NCBI GenBank assembly: GCA_046598395.1
Contig: JBKJIQ010000013.1
Coordinates: 1 to 64,000, forward strand
DNA: 64,000 nucleotides
Reading direction: 5' to 3'
Source: JAENVU01 sp046598395
GTDB taxonomy: Bacteria; Actinomycetota; Acidimicrobiia; IMCC26256; JAENVU01
The notes beneath the pieces are model-generated. The model made no database searches, had not been told where the DNA came from, and saw nothing but the letters and a program-made list of their open reading frames with translations. Position 1 is the first letter of the stretch, and the number at the start of each line of letters is the position of its first letter. Shown piece after piece: positions 7,474 through 15,225 of the stretch. A program made the position numbers and the translations under genes.

Positions 7474-8718
7474 TCACGCCAGCACGCTCGCAAGATCGAT
7501 GCCGTGGCTCTCGAACCGGTCGCGCGCGGCGGGGTACTCGCCCGTCCAGGCAAGGTCTCGACCGGCGCCACAAAAAATCGAACCAGCGGTGAGGTCCATG
7601 CCGTCGCCGACCTGTTCGCTCACACCCAGAATCTCCGTGATCTGACGACCGCTATTCGTTCGGCGGCAGAACACCACGATGTCAACACATGACGCGACGG
7701 TGGCCGCCACGAACCGTCGATCGATGTTCTCACCCGCGAGTAGCGGCAGCGTGACCAACTTTCGCAGCGCCTCGCGCGCCGAGTTCGCGTGCACCGACGT
7801 CATCCCGACCGCCCCGCTGTTGAGCGCCAACAACATGTCGAGCGTCTCCGCGCCGCGGACTTCACCAATCACGATCCGGTCGGGTCGCATCCGGAGTGAC
7901 TCACGAACCAGATCTCGCAATGTCACCGCACCCTCACCTTCAAGGTTCGGCTGACGACACTGCATCGCCACCACATCAGGCCGGTCGATCCGCAGTTCGA
8001 AGACTTCTTCACAGGTCACGATGCGATCACGCGCCGGCACCGCGCCCATGAGGCAGTTCAACAGCGTGGTCTTCCCAGCCCCCACCGCGCCGGCGACCAC
8101 GACCGACAGTCCCACCCGAACTGAGGCTTCCAGAAAACGGGCAGCCGTGGCGGAGCAGGAACCCAGCGCCACCAGTTCATCGCACGATTGAGCGCGCAGG
8201 CCGACGAACTTCCGAATATTGACCGACCAGTGGTTCGTGATCGGAGGGATCGCAACATGGAGCCGACTCCCGTCGGGAAGCCGCGCGTCAACGAACGGTT
8301 GGGCGCGGTCGAGGCGGCGCCCCGCGCGGGCGAGCATCCGCTCGACCAGCTCCTCCACATCCCGGGCGTCGAGCACAATCCCCGTGAGCTCATGCTCGCC
8401 CCGCCGGGCCACAAAAACGCGTCCCGGCTCGTTGATCCAGATCTCCTCCACCACGGGATCGTCGAGGAGCGGAGTGATTGCCCCGAACCCGACGATGCGT
8501 TGATGAAGGAGTTCCACATCCTTATCTGGGAGCGCGGGAAGTCCACCCGCGAGATAACGGTCCCGATAGTCCGCGACGACCTCGTCGACCAAGCCGCGCA
8601 GCGCCACGTCTTCATCGAGGGGCAACTCACGCCGCACCAGTAATTGCCTGACGTCCTGCTCAACCAACTCGATCGCCCGAGTCATCTCGACTCGGCCTGC
8701 CATCTCCACGGCCGTCAT
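7474..8718 (-). CDS. tadA: TadA/CpaF-type secretion ATPase
   Basis: 414 residues, the normal length for the family. An N-terminal helical domain is followed by the ATPase core: Walker A GAVGAGKT at residues 210-217, an Asp box (TCEEVFELRI), Walker B-like RIVIGEVRG near 281-289 and a His box (GMTSVHAN) near 305-312. The enzyme powers assembly of Tad/Flp pili at the inner membrane. Its ATG overlaps the stop of the upstream tadZ-like gene (ATGA). All catalytic motifs are intact. Confidence 0.95.
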   Translation of the reverse strand: MTAVEMAGRVEMTRAIELVEQDVRQLLVRRELPLDEDVALRGLVDEVVADYRDRYLAGGLPALPDKDVELLHQRIVGFGAITPLLDDPVVEEIWINEPGRVFVARRGEHELTGIVLDARDVEELVERMLARAGRRLDRAQPFVDARLPDGSRLHVAIPPITNHWSVNIRKFVGLRAQSCDELVALGSCSATAARFLEASVRVGLSVVVAGAVGAGKTTLLNCLMGAVPARDRIVTCEEVFELRIDRPDVVAMQCRQPNLEGEGAVTLRDLVRESLRMRPDRIVIGEVRGAETLDMLLALNSGAVGMTSVHANSAREALRKLVTLPLLAGENIDRRFVAATVASCVDIVVFCRRTNSGRQITEILGVSEQVGDGMDLTAGSIFCGAGRDLAWTGEYPAARDRFESHGIDLASVLA

Positions 8719-9914
8719 GCGGACAGCTCGGTGAGCAGGGGTCGAAGCTCACGCAGCCATGGCGATCGCGGCGCGACATCGCGGAGTGGTCGCCCCTCCC
8801 AGACGGTGCGATCAAACGCCGGTTCTTCCGGCAGCATCGCCATCGGCTCCGAACCCATCCACTCGCTCACCGCTCGTGAACAGTCCTGGAGCCGTCGGCC
8901 GGCGCGCGGTACCCGGTTCAGGACAATGTCGGGGCCCATTCCCGCGCGAGGGTTGGCAGCTCCACCTTTTCGCCGCTCAGTCAACGTTCGGTGAGCAACG
9001 ACGGCGCGCCGCAAGCTCACGGGATCAGCGCCGGTGACCAGCACGGTGTCATCTGCGTGATCAAGTGTCGTCGTCGTCACCACGTTGCGTCGATAGGGGA
9101 CACGATCAAATGCCAACTCTTCGTCCTCCTCAATCGATGTGCCAACATCCACCACCACCAGTTCGAAGCTGGTACGCGCCGCACTTAACACCGCACGCCA
9201 TGCTTCTTCTCTGATCTCGGGCCACAGCTCGGCACGCGCCAATCCCGCGAGAACCTGGAGCCCATGGGGCCCGGCTTGTAAGCACTCCGTGAGCGGAGAC
9301 GGCCATCCGTCGGCCGCAGAACGTGCTGCCTGCGCGATCGACGGCGACTCGTTGAGGCTGAGTAGCTGCGCCACACACGCGGACCAAACGTCGGCGTCGA
9401 TCAACAGCGTGCTGGTACCAGCGGCCGCCGCCTCAACTGCGAGCTGAACCGCAACGGTCGTTCGGCCCGGCGAACCCGCCCCGCCCCAAACTGCCACCAC
9501 ATGACCGGGAGTCCCTTGCTCTGCGACAACCGGCGACGCCGCGACAAACGCTGGTGCCTCGAGTTGATGGAGCGCACCGGCAACCGCTTCGACACTCGCG
9601 TCCGCGGCAATACACCGAACGCCAATGTCGGCCAGCGGCCGCGTCGAGCTGCCGACCGCAAACACTTCAACCCCAGCCCGCCGGAGCGTGACCACGAGAT
9701 CTCGATCGACCCACGTCATCGACGCATCGACCAGCACAGCACGCGGCCGGTCACGCAATGCGGTCCCGACGAGCTCCCCATGATCGACACAGCGTCGAGC
9801 GATCACGACACCGAGTTCCCGCCGCTGCATCCCTCGCACGAGCGGCAACTCCCATGCCGCACCGCCCGAGCAGATCAACACCGCGAGCGCATCGCCGTCG
9901 CGCGTGTCGCTCAT
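8715..9914 (-). CDS. TadZ/CpaE-like ATPase-related localisation protein
   Basis: 399 residues. The first ~120 look like a response-regulator-like atypical receiver domain; residues ~138-399 are a MinD/ParA-type domain with LLIDADVWSACVAQLL (A' box) and ELVVVDVG (Walker B). The P-loop reads GGAGSPGRTT (144-153): the Walker Lys is replaced by Arg, and Trp stands where ParA has its signature Lys. TadZ/CpaE localises the Tad machine to a pole in known systems. The altered P-loop suggests weak or no ATP hydrolysis. Overlaps at both ends (ATGA) place it between cpaB and tadA. Confidence 0.85.
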   Translation of the reverse strand: MSDTRDGDALAVLICSGGAAWELPLVRGMQRRELGVVIARRCVDHGELVGTALRDRPRAVLVDASMTWVDRDLVVTLRRAGVEVFAVGSSTRPLADIGVRCIAADASVEAVAGALHQLEAPAFVAASPVVAEQGTPGHVVAVWGGAGSPGRTTVAVQLAVEAAAAGTSTLLIDADVWSACVAQLLSLNESPSIAQAARSAADGWPSPLTECLQAGPHGLQVLAGLARAELWPEIREEAWRAVLSAARTSFELVVVDVGTSIEEDEELAFDRVPYRRNVVTTTTLDHADDTVLVTGADPVSLRRAVVAHRTLTERRKGGAANPRAGMGPDIVLNRVPRAGRRLQDCSRAVSEWMGSEPMAMLPEEPAFDRTVWEGRPLRDVAPRSPWLRELRPLLTELSA

Positions 9915-10582
9915 GGGAGCTGCCGTGCGCTGAAGGTTGCCCGACCCTTGGCATTGAGGTCGCCGTGGGCGCGCACCACATCGAGTTCGGCGTTGCGGGC
10001 CGCGAACGCCACGGCAACCGCGTCATCGGGATCTACCCCCAGCGTGAGTGCTGTGACCGCGCCGGCGTGCGCACCGAAGAGACCATCAGATCGCACCACG
10101 CCACTCACGCGGGCTGCCCGGGCAACGGTCACCGTTTTTGCCGCGTCGGTCCCTTTGTCAAAGGTCGCGAGAAGATCAATGCGGTCGCCGGCGCGGATCT
10201 CACCTCCCAACGCGTGCTCGGGGGTTGCGGGAACCGTGATCTCGCGACCAGACGCAGCTGCGCCGCCGAGGCGATCGAAAACCAACGGTGAACCTTTTCG
10301 CAGCGCAACTTGGAGTATCCGTCCCACCGGCGCACCGTGTGCCGTCTTCGTCCAACCGGAAAGCACCTCACGCGGTGCCCGAACTTCAACCACCTCGACG
10401 TCGGCGGAAGTCAGCACGTGGCCTGCGTCGAGATCGGTCGACGCCACGTAGACAGGAGTCGCGACCACGGGGTCACCGGCCAGGCGCAATCCACCCACGA
10501 TGGAGACCGCAACCAGCAAGACGCCCACCACCAGCCGCGTGTCCATCGCCCACGAAAAGCGTTGACGAATCACCGCGATCAT
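9911..10582 (-). CDS. CpaB/RcpC-like SAF-domain protein
   Basis: About 223 residues starting MIAVIRQRFSWAMDTRLVVGVLLVAVSIVGG, a single N-terminal membrane anchor. A SAF domain follows (VYVASTDLDAGHVLTSADVEVVEV, then GRILQVALRKGSPLVFDRL), with an extracytoplasmic C-terminal part. Gram-negative Tad loci use CpaB/RcpC with a secretin; actinobacterial loci keep the SAF protein without one, as here. It is the first gene of the minus-strand Tad operon; a small HTH gene lies divergently 118 bases away. Confidence 0.8.
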   Translation of the reverse strand: MIAVIRQRFSWAMDTRLVVGVLLVAVSIVGGLRLAGDPVVATPVYVASTDLDAGHVLTSADVEVVEVRAPREVLSGWTKTAHGAPVGRILQVALRKGSPLVFDRLGGAAASGREITVPATPEHALGGEIRAGDRIDLLATFDKGTDAAKTVTVARAARVSGVVRSDGLFGAHAGAVTALTLGVDPDDAVAVAFAARNAELDVVRAHGDLNAKGRATFSARQLP

Positions 10583-10699
10583 GATCGGCGCCAGTCCACG
10601 ACAACGCCAGGAACCACTACTCTGCGCGATCGAAACACCGTCAAGCGCACGGTGCACCACCCAGACAGACCTGATCGATAGCCTTCCGGACGCCTCGAT

Positions 10700-10927
10700 A
10701 TGACTGATCTCCCACCGCCACTCCTGAAGCCGGCCGACGTTGCGCGCGTCCTCAACGTGACCGTGACCCAGGTGTACACACTCATGCGGTCTGGAGATCT
10801 GCCCGCGCTCAAGATCGGGAAAAAGGGCGTCTGGCGCGTAAGCCAGGAGACGCTGGAGGCGTACCTTGCCGACCTCGAAACCGAGGCTCGGCGGCGCATC
10901 CCGGTCATCGATCCGACTCCCGGCTGA
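10700..10927 (+). CDS. small MerR/excisionase-type HTH DNA-binding protein
   Basis: 75 residues with one winged-helix HTH_17 domain: LLKPADVARVLNVTVTQVYTLMRSGDLPALKIG, then WRVSQETLEAYL. This is the single-domain excisionase/BldC-like type that usually binds AT-rich direct repeats. No integrase or phage gene is nearby, so a regulatory role is more likely than excision. It is divergent from the Tad operon, a good position to control it. Its 3' end overlaps the convergent gene at 10905 by 23 bases. A tandem 20-bp repeat 420 bases downstream is a candidate target (inference). Confidence 0.85.
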   Translation: MTDLPPPLLKPADVARVLNVTVTQVYTLMRSGDLPALKIGKKGVWRVSQETLEAYLADLETEARRRIPVIDPTPG

Positions 10928-11228
10928 CCCGAACGACGGCGTTCAACCGAACTTCATGGATCCGACGGCCGCGTACGCGGGCCGTACCCATCTCGTCGAC
11001 AACTTCCATCAGCCGTAGCCAGTCGGCACCGACCCGCACCACGCGCCCACGAAGGTGTGCGCCGTCAACCGTTGTGAGCGTGACCACATCGCCGGCCGGC
11101 AGCCGACGGACGACGTCGGGAAAACCGCGTTCTGCTTCGCCCGCAGTGAGCACCTGCCGGGCATGCTCTTCCTGCTCGTCACGCGCTTCCGCCAAGAGCG
11201 ACGCGGCGATCGCCTCAAACTCGTCCAT
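10905..11228 (-). CDS. hypothetical protein with a small beta-barrel-like domain
   Basis: 107 residues, not recognised. The first ~35 are acidic and helical (MDEFEAIAASLLAEARDEQEEHARQ). The rest looks like an Sm/LSM- or SH3-like barrel (GDVVTLTTVDGAHLRGRVVRVGADWLRLMEV) ending in a basic tail. AAGG precedes the ATG. It is convergent with the HTH gene and divergent from the LysM gene. The barrel hints at nucleic-acid or regulatory binding, which cannot be confirmed here. Confidence 0.65.
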   Translation of the reverse strand: MDEFEAIAASLLAEARDEQEEHARQVLTAGEAERGFPDVVRRLPAGDVVTLTTVDGAHLRGRVVRVGADWLRLMEVVDEMGTARVRGRRIHEVRLNAVVRVSRESDR

Positions 11229-11350
11229 CCTTGGACGCCCCCTTTCTCACCCTCCGTGGTGTTACAAACGCAGAGTGTAGTGAGCCCGTTCCGAAGTTTC
11301 TTCGCGAGTCGGGACATTTCACCTTGACGGATTCTCCTCGATATGAGAGT

Positions 11351-11390
11351 CTATTGATAGTAATACAGGGCTATTGAAGGTAACTCAAGG
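11351..11390. repeat. tandem 20-bp direct repeat in a divergent promoter region
   Basis: Two adjacent 20-base units, 11351-11370 and 11371-11390, share 15 of 20 positions, both starting CTATTGA and keeping GTAA at the same place. The segment is markedly more AT-rich than its surroundings. It lies between divergent genes starting at 11228 and 11426, 36 bases before the LysM gene start. A 20-bp period puts the half-sites on the same DNA face, as expected for cooperative binding of a head-to-tail regulator. Confidence 0.5.
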
Positions 11391-11425
11391 ATGAGTTACG
11401 AGCCAAGGAACCAAAGGAGCCACGG

Positions 11426-12292
11426 ATGGTGCGCGACGAACTCACCCTGAGGGCGGCCGTCGAGCTGGGAGCTTGGGCAATCGCTTTGGCCAGCTCGGCG
11501 GTCCTCCTGCTCGCTCTTGCTGCAGAACTCATCCGCCGCCGGAACGCCCACTCTGTGGTGGTCGTCCTGGCCGATCGGCTCCTCCCCACCGCGGGGCATC
11601 GCGTCGCGGTGGCGCTCCTCGCCGTGATGTCCGGGATCGTGGGGATGCTCGGCACCCAAACTGCATGGGCCGACGAGTCGGTTCGGCACTGGCTCGAGGC
11701 GCCCGCGGCCGAGAGTGGCGCAGCCCCGACCTCCAACACGGGCCCGGAGAGGAACCTGCCCTCACCAAACGTGCCATCCACCCCCGTTCCGTCAGCGACC
11801 CCCGGGCCGAGCCCGGCCGAGGTCGCGCCTCCCAGCCCGCGGGCCGACGCTGCTCGGCCCGCACGCGCATCGGCGGTACCGGCGCCCCGCGCCACGACCG
11901 TTGTCCGTCCCGCTGAAACCTCTCGGGACGGCTCCCGGGACGCGAGCCCCCGAGCGGCAAAGCCGACGCCCGAGTTCGTCCTCACTCAGCGACGTGTTCC
12001 CGCTCCCACTCCAAGCCGCGTGCCCGCTCCGACATCCGCCGCGCCGACGGTCGTGCTCCCGGTCGCGGCGCCGCCGCCTGCGGTCGCCTACTTCGTCGTG
12101 GCCGACGATTGTCTCTGGTCCATCGCGGGACGGTTGCTCGGTTCCGGCGCAACCAACGCCGACATCGATCGCGGTTGGCGTGCGGTGTACGACGCCAATC
12201 GAGCGGCGATCGGCGAGGACCCCAACCTGATTCAACCAGGCCTGATGTTGAACCTCCCATCGCTCACCGTCACCCCAACCGTCACCCCATGA
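11426..12292 (+). CDS. membrane-anchored LysM-domain protein
   Basis: 288 residues with AAAGGAG upstream of the ATG. Two N-terminal hydrophobic segments (about 15-36 and 55-75, ending near TQTAWA) are followed by a ~130-residue Pro/Ala/Ser-rich linker and a C-terminal LysM-like domain (YFVVADDCLWSIAGRLL, then AVYDANRAAIGEDPNLIQPG). LysM binds peptidoglycan glycan strands, so this probably tethers the membrane to the wall. Its stop overlaps an ATG of the next frame (ATGA). Its position beside the Tad locus suggests a wall-anchoring role for pili (inference). Confidence 0.8.
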   Translation: MVRDELTLRAAVELGAWAIALASSAVLLLALAAELIRRRNAHSVVVVLADRLLPTAGHRVAVALLAVMSGIVGMLGTQTAWADESVRHWLEAPAAESGAAPTSNTGPERNLPSPNVPSTPVPSATPGPSPAEVAPPSPRADAARPARASAVPAPRATTVVRPAETSRDGSRDASPRAAKPTPEFVLTQRRVPAPTPSRVPAPTSAAPTVVLPVAAPPPAVAYFVVADDCLWSIAGRLLGSGATNADIDRGWRAVYDANRAAIGEDPNLIQPGLMLNLPSLTVTPTVTP

Positions 12293-12312
12293 CCGCGCTT
12301 GAAGGAGCTTCT

Positions 12313-12978
12313 GTGCCCACCATCTCAATTGCCGCCTGGACCGATCCCATCATCGACACACTCGGCCACGATCCGCGATCCGAATACGTCGAGCGGTTCT
12401 GGCTCCCGACCCTTGGACCCACGAGCCTCCTACTGCTCCGTCGCATCGCGGCTCGGCTGGAATGCTCCCCCGACGGCATGGCGGTGGATATCGCCGAGCT
12501 CTCACAGTCGCTGGGGCTCGGGGCTCGCGACGGAACGTCTTCGCCGCTGATGCGCAGCTTCGACCGCCTGACCCAGTTCGATCTTGCGTGTGTCATCAAG
12601 CCGGCGACGTACGCGATCCGCCGCAACGTTCCGCCCGTCAATCGCCGCCACATTCGGCGCCTTCCCGAGTCGTTGCAGGCCGAACACGATGCCTGGGTCG
12701 ATATCCAACTCGGCGAGTCACCGTTGGAACACGCACGCAAGCGCGCCCGGCGGCTCGCGTTCACCCTGTTCGAACAGGGCGATGAGGTGGGCGGCGTTGA
12801 GCGCACCTTGCTCGGAATCGGATTTCATCCCTCCGTGTGCCGCGAAAGCGCCCTCTGGGCGTACGACCGTCACATGACCGCATTTTCAGCCGCCACCGAA
12901 GCGGTCATTGCCGCCTCGGAAGCAACCGCCGCGGCGGCCCCAACTCCAGATCGCTCGAGCCGCGAGACCGCGGCCTGA
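12313..12978 (+). CDS. hypothetical protein, possible winged-helix N-terminal half
   Basis: About 221 residues, family not recognised. A GTG at 12313 has GAAGGAG five bases upstream; an ATG at 12289 overlapping the LysM stop is the alternative start. The sequence is soluble and rich in helices. GPTSLLLLRRIAARLE and VDIAELSQSLGLG resemble a winged-helix DNA-binding half, followed by a basic stretch and an Ala-rich tail. No transmembrane segment or catalytic motif is visible. It is translationally linked to the LysM gene, so a role in the same process is likely. Confidence 0.65.
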   Translation: MPTISIAAWTDPIIDTLGHDPRSEYVERFWLPTLGPTSLLLLRRIAARLECSPDGMAVDIAELSQSLGLGARDGTSSPLMRSFDRLTQFDLACVIKPATYAIRRNVPPVNRRHIRRLPESLQAEHDAWVDIQLGESPLEHARKRARRLAFTLFEQGDEVGGVERTLLGIGFHPSVCRESALWAYDRHMTAFSAATEAVIAASEATAAAAPTPDRSSRETAA

Positions 12979-13082
12979 GCCACGGGTGGGCGCAACGCGT
13001 CGGGGCCCTCCCCCTCCGCTCCCGATGCGTCGCCCACCCGTACCACTGCATCCGTATCCCTGCCTCGGTACCCTTGCCGGTC

Positions 13083-13853
13083 GTGGACATCACCGAGGCC
13101 GAGCTCGACACGATCGCGTCCTGGTTGCGCAACGCGCACGCCATCGTGATCCTTACCGGCGCGGGTATCTCCACCGAGTCCGGTATCCCCGACTTCCGCG
13201 GTCCGAACGGGGTGTGGACCAAGAACCCCGCGGCCGAAAAGACCGCGAACCTCCAGCACTACATCGACGACCCCGAGGTGCGGAAGCTCGCGTGGCAGAA
13301 CCGGCTGACCTCCGACATCTGGAATGCCCAGCCCAACAATGGGCATCGCGCGGTGGCGGAACTCGAACGGGTAACGCACCTCCACACTTTGGTGACCCAG
13401 AACATCGACGGCCTGCACCTCGCGGCAGGCAGTGACCCCGAGAAACTCGTCGAGGTCCACGGCACGGTGCACTGTGCGAAGTGCCTCTCCTGCACGTGGC
13501 GCGGCCCAATGGCCGAGACCCTCGAACGGGTTCGCGCCGGCGATGAGGATCCGGCATGCCGTGAATGCGGAGGGATGCTGAAGTCGGCGACGATCAGCTT
13601 CGGCGAGAATCTCGTGCACGAGGACCTCGAACGCGCCCAGCGGGCCGCGGGCGACGCCGATGTCTTTCTTGCACTCGGTACCTCCCTCGGCGTCTATCCC
13701 GCCGCTGCGCTGCCTGAGATCGCGGTCCGCAACGGCGCCCGGCTGGTGATCTTCAATGGCGAGGAAACCCCCTTCGATGGGCACGCCGCGGCCGTCTCGC
13801 GCACGCCGCTCGGCGAGATCCTCCCCACCCTCGTCGCCCGGGTCGGCCCCTGA
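13083..13853 (+). CDS. SIR2-family NAD-dependent protein deacylase
   Basis: 256 residues from the GTG at 13083. All sirtuin motifs are intact: GAGIS at 26-30 and GIPDFRG for NAD binding, TQNIDGLH at 105-112, catalytic His126 in EVHGT, a zinc ribbon with Cys131, Cys134, Cys159 and Cys162, and SFGEN plus GTSLGVYPAA. Sirtuins remove acyl groups from lysines using NAD; bacterial ones often act on acyl-CoA synthetases. No acetyl-CoA synthetase or acetyltransferase gene is adjacent. The exact start is uncertain because no strong ribosome binding site is visible. Confidence 0.93.
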   Translation: MDITEAELDTIASWLRNAHAIVILTGAGISTESGIPDFRGPNGVWTKNPAAEKTANLQHYIDDPEVRKLAWQNRLTSDIWNAQPNNGHRAVAELERVTHLHTLVTQNIDGLHLAAGSDPEKLVEVHGTVHCAKCLSCTWRGPMAETLERVRAGDEDPACRECGGMLKSATISFGENLVHEDLERAQRAAGDADVFLALGTSLGVYPAAALPEIAVRNGARLVIFNGEETPFDGHAAAVSRTPLGEILPTLVARVGP

Positions 13854-13935
13854 GCAGACCGGGATTGGGAATATCCGACCCACCGGGTAGCCTTTCAACC
13901 CCCGATACGTACTCTCATGCACCCGGAGCCTCCTG

Positions 13936-15120
13936 ATGCCGTCCTTCCGTGAGCTGCTCGCCGAGACCAAGGCGAAGATCACCGAGATCAGTCCTGCCGA
14001 CGCCGAACCGAGCCTCGGCCAGGTCACCTTCCTCGACGTCCGGGAGCAGGACGAGTACGACGCCGGGACTCTCCCCGGCTCGATCTTCATCCCTCGCGGG
14101 CACCTCGAAAGCCAGGTCGAGAACAAGATCCCGGCCCGCGACGCCGAACTGATCGTCTACTGCGCGGGCGGCGTGCGTTCCGCGTTCGCGGCCGAGACCC
14201 TCCAGGACCTCGGCTACACCAACGTGAAGTCGATGGGCGGCGGCTTCGGCCAGTGGAAGAACGAAGGCCGACCTTGGATCACCCCGGCGGTGCTCAACGC
14301 CGAACAACGCGACCGTTACAAGCGCCACATCCTCCTGCCCGAAGTTGGCGAGACCGGCCAGCAGAAGTTGCTCGAGTCGAAGGTGCTGCTCCTCGGCGCC
14401 GGCGGCCTCGGATCTCCCGCGGCGCTCTATCTCGCGGCCGCAGGTGTGGGCACGCTCGGCATCGTGGACATGGACGTGGTCGACGCGTCGAATCTCCAAC
14501 GCCAGATCTTGCACAACATCGACCGCATCGGCGATCGCAAGGTCGACAGTGCGAAGAAGACGCTCACGATGCTCAACCCCGACGTCAACGTCGTCACGTA
14601 CGACGTGCGCTTCGCGGCCGATAACGTGCTCGACATCATCGATGGCTACGACGTTGTGCTCGACGGCACCGACAACTTCCCCACGCGGTACCTCCTCAAT
14701 GACGCGACCCTCATCAAGCGCATCCCCGTGGTTCACGGATCGATCTTCCGCTTCGAAGGTCAGGTCACCGTGTTCAAGCCGTATGAGGGTCCGTGCTATC
14801 GCTGTCTCCTCCCCGAGCCGCCGCCGCCGGAACTCGCGCCAAGCTGCGCCGAAGCCGGGGTCCTCGGTGTGCTTCCGGGCATCATCGGTTCCATCCAGGC
14901 GCTCGAAACCATCAAGCTCCTGCTCGACCTCGGCGACCCGCTCATCGGTCGCCTCCTGGCCTACGACGCGCTGGAGCAATCGTTCCGCACGTTCAAGGTC
15001 CGGCGCGATCCCACCTGCCCGGCCTGTGGTGAAGACGCCGACGAGATCGTGATTGCCGAGTACGACCAGCACTGCCTGCCGCACGCAGTGCTCGCTGACG
15101 GCAGCACCCTCACCCACTAA
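13936..15120 (+). CDS. rhodanese-ThiF adenylyltransferase/sulfurtransferase (MoeZ/MoeB-like)
   Basis: 394 residues. Residues 1-115 are a rhodanese domain with the active-site Cys76 in YCAGGVRS. Residues ~125-394 are an E1-like ThiF/MoeB domain with GAGGLGSP (154-161), DNFPTRYLLND and a zinc site from CYRC and CPAC. Such proteins adenylate and thiolate the C-terminal Gly-Gly of sulfur carriers (MoaD, ThiS, CysO). In mycobacterial MoeZ the rhodanese domain is C-terminal; here it is N-terminal. No sulfur-carrier gene is adjacent. GGAG lies just upstream of the ATG. Confidence 0.9.
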   Translation: MPSFRELLAETKAKITEISPADAEPSLGQVTFLDVREQDEYDAGTLPGSIFIPRGHLESQVENKIPARDAELIVYCAGGVRSAFAAETLQDLGYTNVKSMGGGFGQWKNEGRPWITPAVLNAEQRDRYKRHILLPEVGETGQQKLLESKVLLLGAGGLGSPAALYLAAAGVGTLGIVDMDVVDASNLQRQILHNIDRIGDRKVDSAKKTLTMLNPDVNVVTYDVRFAADNVLDIIDGYDVVLDGTDNFPTRYLLNDATLIKRIPVVHGSIFRFEGQVTVFKPYEGPCYRCLLPEPPPPELAPSCAEAGVLGVLPGIIGSIQALETIKLLLDLGDPLIGRLLAYDALEQSFRTFKVRRDPTCPACGEDADEIVIAEYDQHCLPHAVLADGSTLTH

Positions 15121-15171
15121 TTCCCAAAAAATACCAGGGTTTTCCACCTTCCCTTCAAGCTCTGACCTCAC

Positions 15172-15224
15172 GCGGCCGAAATACCTCCTAGCCGGGAAAG
15201 CACCCGGTTCGGTTGGGAGGCCGC
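15172..15224 (+). promoter_or_regulatory. predicted 5' leader hairpin sequestering the L,D-transpeptidase RBS
   Basis: Three stacked complementary arms precede the ATG at 15226: GCGG (15172-15175) with CCGC (15221-15224), CCTCC (15184-15188) with GGAGG (15216-15220), and CCGGG (15192-15196) with CCCGG (15203-15207), closing a 6-base loop. The GGAGG arm is the Shine-Dalgarno sequence, five bases from the start codon. The folded form would hide the ribosome binding site, so a translational switch is plausible. It does not match a riboswitch class I recognise. Confidence 0.45.
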
Positions 15225-15225
15225 A

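Noticed and set aside
10700..10927. Excisionase-type HTH as evidence for a prophage or integrative element
   Set aside because: No integrase, attachment repeats or phage genes are near, and codon use is like the neighbours. A regulator is more likely.
15121..15225. ydaO/c-di-AMP riboswitch upstream of the L,D-transpeptidase
   Set aside because: The space is about 105 bases, shorter than the actinobacterial motif, and the conserved core strings are not present. Only the local hairpin is supported.
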